Source: UBA1140 sp964409295 (GTDB lineage Bacteria; Campylobacterota; Campylobacteria; Campylobacterales; Sulfurovaceae). From it: DNA of 7,891 nucleotides. The notes under the pieces were generated by a model. The model saw only the letters and a list, made by a program, of their open reading frames with translations, made no database searches and was not told the origin of the DNA. Both the position numbers and the translations under genes were made by a program. Every line of letters begins with the position of its first letter. Within the stretch, counting starts at the first letter, position 1. Shown here piece by piece: positions 5,386 through 7,891 of this stretch. The DNA lies in contig CAYPCV010000099.1 in the NCBI GenBank assembly GCA_964409295.1, positions 1 through 7,891 of the forward strand. The letters are read 5' to 3'.

Positions 5386-6980
5386 TATTTCGCTCCTTTT
5401 GAACTAACATCTTTTTTAATTCCAAACCAAAAATTTAATTTGTTTTTGTCGATTCGTGGAAGAATCCACTGATAAATACCATGTGTTCCCAAAATAGCTG
5501 TTAACATCGAAGCTAAAATACCAATACTAATAGTTAACGAGAATCCTTTAATAGGACCTGTTCCATATGCAAAAAGTACTACAGCAGCGATAAGTGTTGT
5601 AATGTTTGCATCCCAAATAGCTGTAAAGGCATTATTATACCCCTGCTCTATTGCTTTTGCTAACGATGCTCCCTCATGAAGAAGTTCTCGAATACGCTCG
5701 GTAATAATAACGTTGGCATCAACTGCCATACCGACTGTAAGTACAATACCTGCCATACCTGGAAGTGTTAATGTTGCTTCAAACATAGACATTACAGCCA
5801 AAATTAGGAAAAGGTTCGCAATCAGTGCCAAGTTAGCAATAATACCTGCTACACCATAATAGAGAACCATAAAGATAATAACTGCCAAGAAACCAACAAT
5901 AAGAGCAATCAAACTTGCTTTAATATTATCAGCACCCAAACTAGGTCCGATACTTCGTTGGCTCTCTACTTCGACAGGAGCAAGTAATGCACCTGAACGT
6001 AAAGCAATGGCAACGTCATGTGCCTCTTGTGGAGTAAACGAACCTGTAATCTGTACCTGTCCTCCACCAATTCGTTGCACAATATTTGGAGCTGTATAGA
6101 CCTTTCTATCAAGAACAACAGCCATTCGCTTTCCTACAGACTTCTCTGTAAAATCAGCAAATATTTTAGCCCCTTGTCCATTAAGTGAAAAGTTAATCAG
6201 TGGTCGAGTACCTTTCTCTTCGTACCCTACTTTAGCATCGGTCAACATTGAACCATCTAAAATTGGAATCGAATACAAAAGATATTTTCGTCCATCATTA
6301 GCAACATCGTCCAAGATAATATCTCCAAACTGTTTCGCTTCTGCTTCAGTCATAGAGTAAACACGATTGGCTCTGTCTTCATCAACAGCCATCATTTGCA
6401 AGTGTGCTGCTTTTGCAATAAGTGATTTAATTCTATCTTCATCTTCTTGCGTTTTGATACCAGGAACTTCAACTAAAATTCTGTCTGACCCTTGTTTTGC
6501 AACAGTCGGTTCAGCCAAACCAAACATATTTAGACGATTTCTAATCGTATCAACAGCTTGGTCAATAGCATTTTGTTCTGTCTTGATAGAGAGTTCAGGA
6601 GAGAGTGACATTTCATAAACCAAGCCACTCTTTTTAATACTTACCTCTTTAAACTCATCTGATAACATAGCATCAACGTTTGCTGTATCTTCAGGGTCAA
6701 GTAATTCAAATTTCACTTTTCCATCGTCTATCTTTAAATCTTCAACAATAATATCGGATTTTTCAAGATTATACTTAACCGTGGTTCCAATTGATTTCAT
6801 TTTAGATTCTAGTGCTACTTCCGTTTTAACAGAAAGTAACATATGTAATCCACCCTGTAGGTCAAGCCCCAAGGTAATTTTTTTGCCCTCTTCGCTCTGA
6901 GTTAGTGATGGGATTGAAAATACAATACCAAACAAAAATGCAAAAGCAAAAAGAACAACTCTATAATTTAGTTTTCCCAT
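5385..6980 (-). CDS. secD: Protein translocase subunit SecD
   Basis: Complete 531-residue partner of SecF in the Sec accessory complex. A first helix (about 6-23) anchors a large periplasmic region (24-350) containing GLDLQGGLHM (38-47) and the family stretch RSGALLAPVEV with RSIGPSLG (328-349). Five helices follow (about 352-374, 376-397, 404-424, 450-472, 478-504). The proton-path motif LTVGMAVDANVIITERIREL holds Asp421, which corresponds to the conserved fourth-helix Asp of E. coli SecD. FTAIWDANITTLIA (452-465) is also conserved. The protein is shorter than the E. coli one (about 615), mainly in the periplasmic part, and looks intact. The ATG is four bases after the yajC stop and has no good Shine-Dalgarno close by, so translation probably depends on coupling to yajC. 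Confidence 0.97.
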   Translation of the reverse strand: MGKLNYRVVLFAFAFLFGIVFSIPSLTQSEEGKKITLGLDLQGGLHMLLSVKTEVALESKMKSIGTTVKYNLEKSDIIVEDLKIDDGKVKFELLDPEDTANVDAMLSDEFKEVSIKKSGLVYEMSLSPELSIKTEQNAIDQAVDTIRNRLNMFGLAEPTVAKQGSDRILVEVPGIKTQEDEDRIKSLIAKAAHLQMMAVDEDRANRVYSMTEAEAKQFGDIILDDVANDGRKYLLYSIPILDGSMLTDAKVGYEEKGTRPLINFSLNGQGAKIFADFTEKSVGKRMAVVLDRKVYTAPNIVQRIGGGQVQITGSFTPQEAHDVAIALRSGALLAPVEVESQRSIGPSLGADNIKASLIALIVGFLAVIIFMVLYYGVAGIIANLALIANLFLILAVMSMFEATLTLPGMAGIVLTVGMAVDANVIITERIRELLHEGASLAKAIEQGYNNAFTAIWDANITTLIAAVVLFAYGTGPIKGFSLTISIGILASMLTAILGTHGIYQWILPRIDKNKLNFWFGIKKDVSSKGAK

Positions 6981-6984
6981 GCGT

Positions 6985-7245
6985 TTATGCTTCTACCTTT
7001 CTGCTAACGAAGTTTCTATCTAATTTAACAATTGATGTATCGTTCAGTTTGATTTTGATAAAATCCTCTTCAACTTTTACAATCTCAGCATAGAGACCAC
7101 CAGTCGTTAAGATTTTATCGCCTTTTTCAAGTGACTCTAGCATCTCTGCATGCTCTTTTTGTTGTTTTTGTTGAGGTCTGATAATTAAAAAGTAGAAAAT
7201 ACCGAATAAAAAAATAAGTGGTAGAAATTGTCCTGCTGCTTCCAT
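6985..7245 (-). CDS. yajC: Sec translocon accessory protein YajC
   Basis: Small single-helix inner-membrane protein of 86 residues that associates with SecD-SecF. The N-terminal helix (about 6-22, QFLPLIFLFGIFYFLII) runs straight into the family signature RPQQKQQKEH (23-32). It is followed by a soluble domain with LEKGDKILTTGGLYAEI (39-55). The open frame extends to 7320, but the ATG at 7245 is chosen for three reasons: AAAGGA (7252-7257) lies six bases upstream, family proteins start just before this helix, and the likely -10 box (7284-7289) lies inside the longer frame. The longer form would also overlap the divergent lnt start. First gene of the yajC-secD-secF operon. Confidence 0.95.
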   Translation of the reverse strand: MEAAGQFLPLIFLFGIFYFLIIRPQQKQQKEHAEMLESLEKGDKILTTGGLYAEIVKVEEDFIKIKLNDTSIVKLDRNFVSRKVEA

Positions 7246-7266
7246 AAGGAATCCTTTGAGTGTAGT

Positions 7267-7272
7267 TATAAA
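7267..7272 (+). promoter_or_regulatory. Possible -10 box for lnt
   Basis: TATAAA in the context TGTAGTTATAAAAAT would start lnt transcription near 7279, about 28 bases before the GTG. This is the best plus-strand candidate in the short gap, but AT-rich DNA gives such matches easily. It faces the yajC -10 box at a distance of 11 bases. Confidence 0.3.
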
Positions 7273-7283
7273 AATAAGCCGAT

Positions 7284-7292
7284 ATTTTAGCA
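7284..7292 (-). promoter_or_regulatory. Promoter of the yajC-secD-secF operon (extended -10)
   Basis: The minus strand reads TGCTAAAAT: an extended -10 (TGn) with TAAAAT, one mismatch from TATAAT. It predicts a start near 7277 and a leader of about 32 nt containing the yajC ribosome binding site. No -35 box is evident. It lies in the 61-bp gap shared with lnt. Confidence 0.5.
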
Positions 7293-7306
7293 TTAACAAG
7301 ATAACA

Positions 7307-7891
7307 GTGGGCTTTTTCATTGCTTTTTTCAGTTCTGCTTCAATTTACCTAGACTGGATGGGCTTTGTTCATCCAATTATGAATAGTGTTCTAGGACTGT
7401 TAGCACTATACCTATGGTTAGTAGCAGATAAGCCATCATGGGTTTGGAGTGGTTTTTTTGTAGGTCTATTATGGTTTTGGTGGATGGGACTTAGTTTCAT
7501 TCACTATAAAATTCTGTGGGCAATCCCTTTTGTTGTGATTGGAGTCTCTTCTATTTATGCTTCATTTTTTTACTTGCTTATCTCGATAGTCGAACTTATA
7601 GAGAAGTATTTAAAAGTTCATAATCTTTTTGGAAAAGCACTACTTCTTTTGGTACTCTCCTATATTCATCCTCTTGGTTTTGACTGGTTCAAACCAGAAC
7701 TTATGTTTACTAACAGCTATTTAGGGATAGAAAAGTGGCAATTTGCCTTGGTTCTTCTCTCGTTTGCTTTGGCTCTTTACAAAAAAAGAGTCCTTTTCTT
7801 AACCTTAATTTTAGGAGCATACCCTTATGCCTTGCACTTTCAAACAGAGTCTGCCCTAAACAGCCAGATTAAACTTATCAGTACATTTACA
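7307..7891 (+). CDS. lnt: Apolipoprotein N-acyltransferase, N-terminal membrane domain (cut by window end)
   Basis: Open frame of 195 codons running off the right edge with no stop. The protein is very hydrophobic, with membrane segments at about residues 2-16, 24-40, 45-65, 70-95, 109-121, 143-158 and 160-176. This matches the membrane part of Lnt, the inner-membrane enzyme that adds the third acyl chain to the N-terminal cysteine of lipoproteins. The stretch GFFVGLLWFWWMGLSF (49-64), the FDWFKPEL segment (125-132) and the divergent position beside yajC (as Cj1095 in C. jejuni, from memory) support the call. The nitrilase-type catalytic domain with its Glu-Lys-Cys triad would begin just where the window ends (around QIKLISTF). 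The start is placed at GTG 7307, giving MGFFIAFFSS. No ATG is available before residue 18, and the Shine-Dalgarno is weak, so the exact start is uncertain. MltB in this window is a plausible substrate. Confidence 0.8.
   Translation, partial: MGFFIAFFSSASIYLDWMGFVHPIMNSVLGLLALYLWLVADKPSWVWSGFFVGLLWFWWMGLSFIHYKILWAIPFVVIGVSSIYASFFYLLISIVELIEKYLKVHNLFGKALLLLVLSYIHPLGFDWFKPELMFTNSYLGIEKWQFALVLLSFALALYKKRVLFLTLILGAYPYALHFQTESALNSQIKLISTFT

Noticed and set aside
7246..7320. N-terminal extension of yajC to 7320 (25 extra residues, 111 in total)
   Set aside because: The predicted promoter lies inside the extension, a good ribosome binding site precedes the ATG at 7245, and YajC proteins normally start just before the helix. 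The extension also overlaps the lnt start.

Overview
The window is an AT-rich stretch of a bacterial chromosome, almost certainly from a member of Campylobacterota (the former Epsilonproteobacteria). The main evidence is gene order. A divergent apolipoprotein N-acyltransferase gene, then yajC-secD-secF, a small four-helix membrane protein (DUF6394 type) and leuS is, from memory, the arrangement in Campylobacter jejuni and Helicobacter pylori. Promoters with a good -10 box (often TGCTATAAT-like) and no clear -35 box fit the same group. I cannot name the genus; a sulfur-oxidising lineage such as Sulfurimonas or Sulfurovum, or an Arcobacter relative, is only a guess.

Layout, left to right. Positions 1-95 hold the first 31 codons of a minus-strand gene whose N-terminus looks like uracil-DNA glycosylase (ung); the rest lies outside the window. 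Next is leuS (169-2613, minus), leucyl-tRNA synthetase. A 240-bp AT-rich spacer carries the back-to-back promoters of leuS and of mltB (2854-3978, plus), a lipoprotein lytic transglycosylase. mltB converges with the DUF6394-type gene (4014-4364, minus), and a perfect 11-bp stem-loop fills most of the 35-bp gap. secF (4414-5385), secD (5385-6980) and yajC (6985-7245) follow upstream on the minus strand as one tightly packed operon. At the right edge lnt (7307 onward, plus) diverges from yajC and is cut by the window end after its membrane domain.

The genes share an envelope theme. SecD, SecF and YajC form the accessory complex of the Sec translocon. Lnt adds the third acyl chain to lipoproteins exported by Sec. 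MltB is such a lipoprotein: it has a lipobox with Cys19, followed by Ser20. leuS and ung are housekeeping genes.

I found no novel defence system, mobile element, CRISPR array, tRNA or rRNA; the content is ordinary core genome. The points worth a second look are the mltB gene inserted in opposite orientation between the DUF6394-type gene and leuS, a probable leaderless ung transcript, two stem-loops placed directly after stop codons, a very basic segment and a cysteine pair in MltB, overlapping divergent promoters between yajC and lnt, and the uncharacterised membrane protein kept in the secDF operon.
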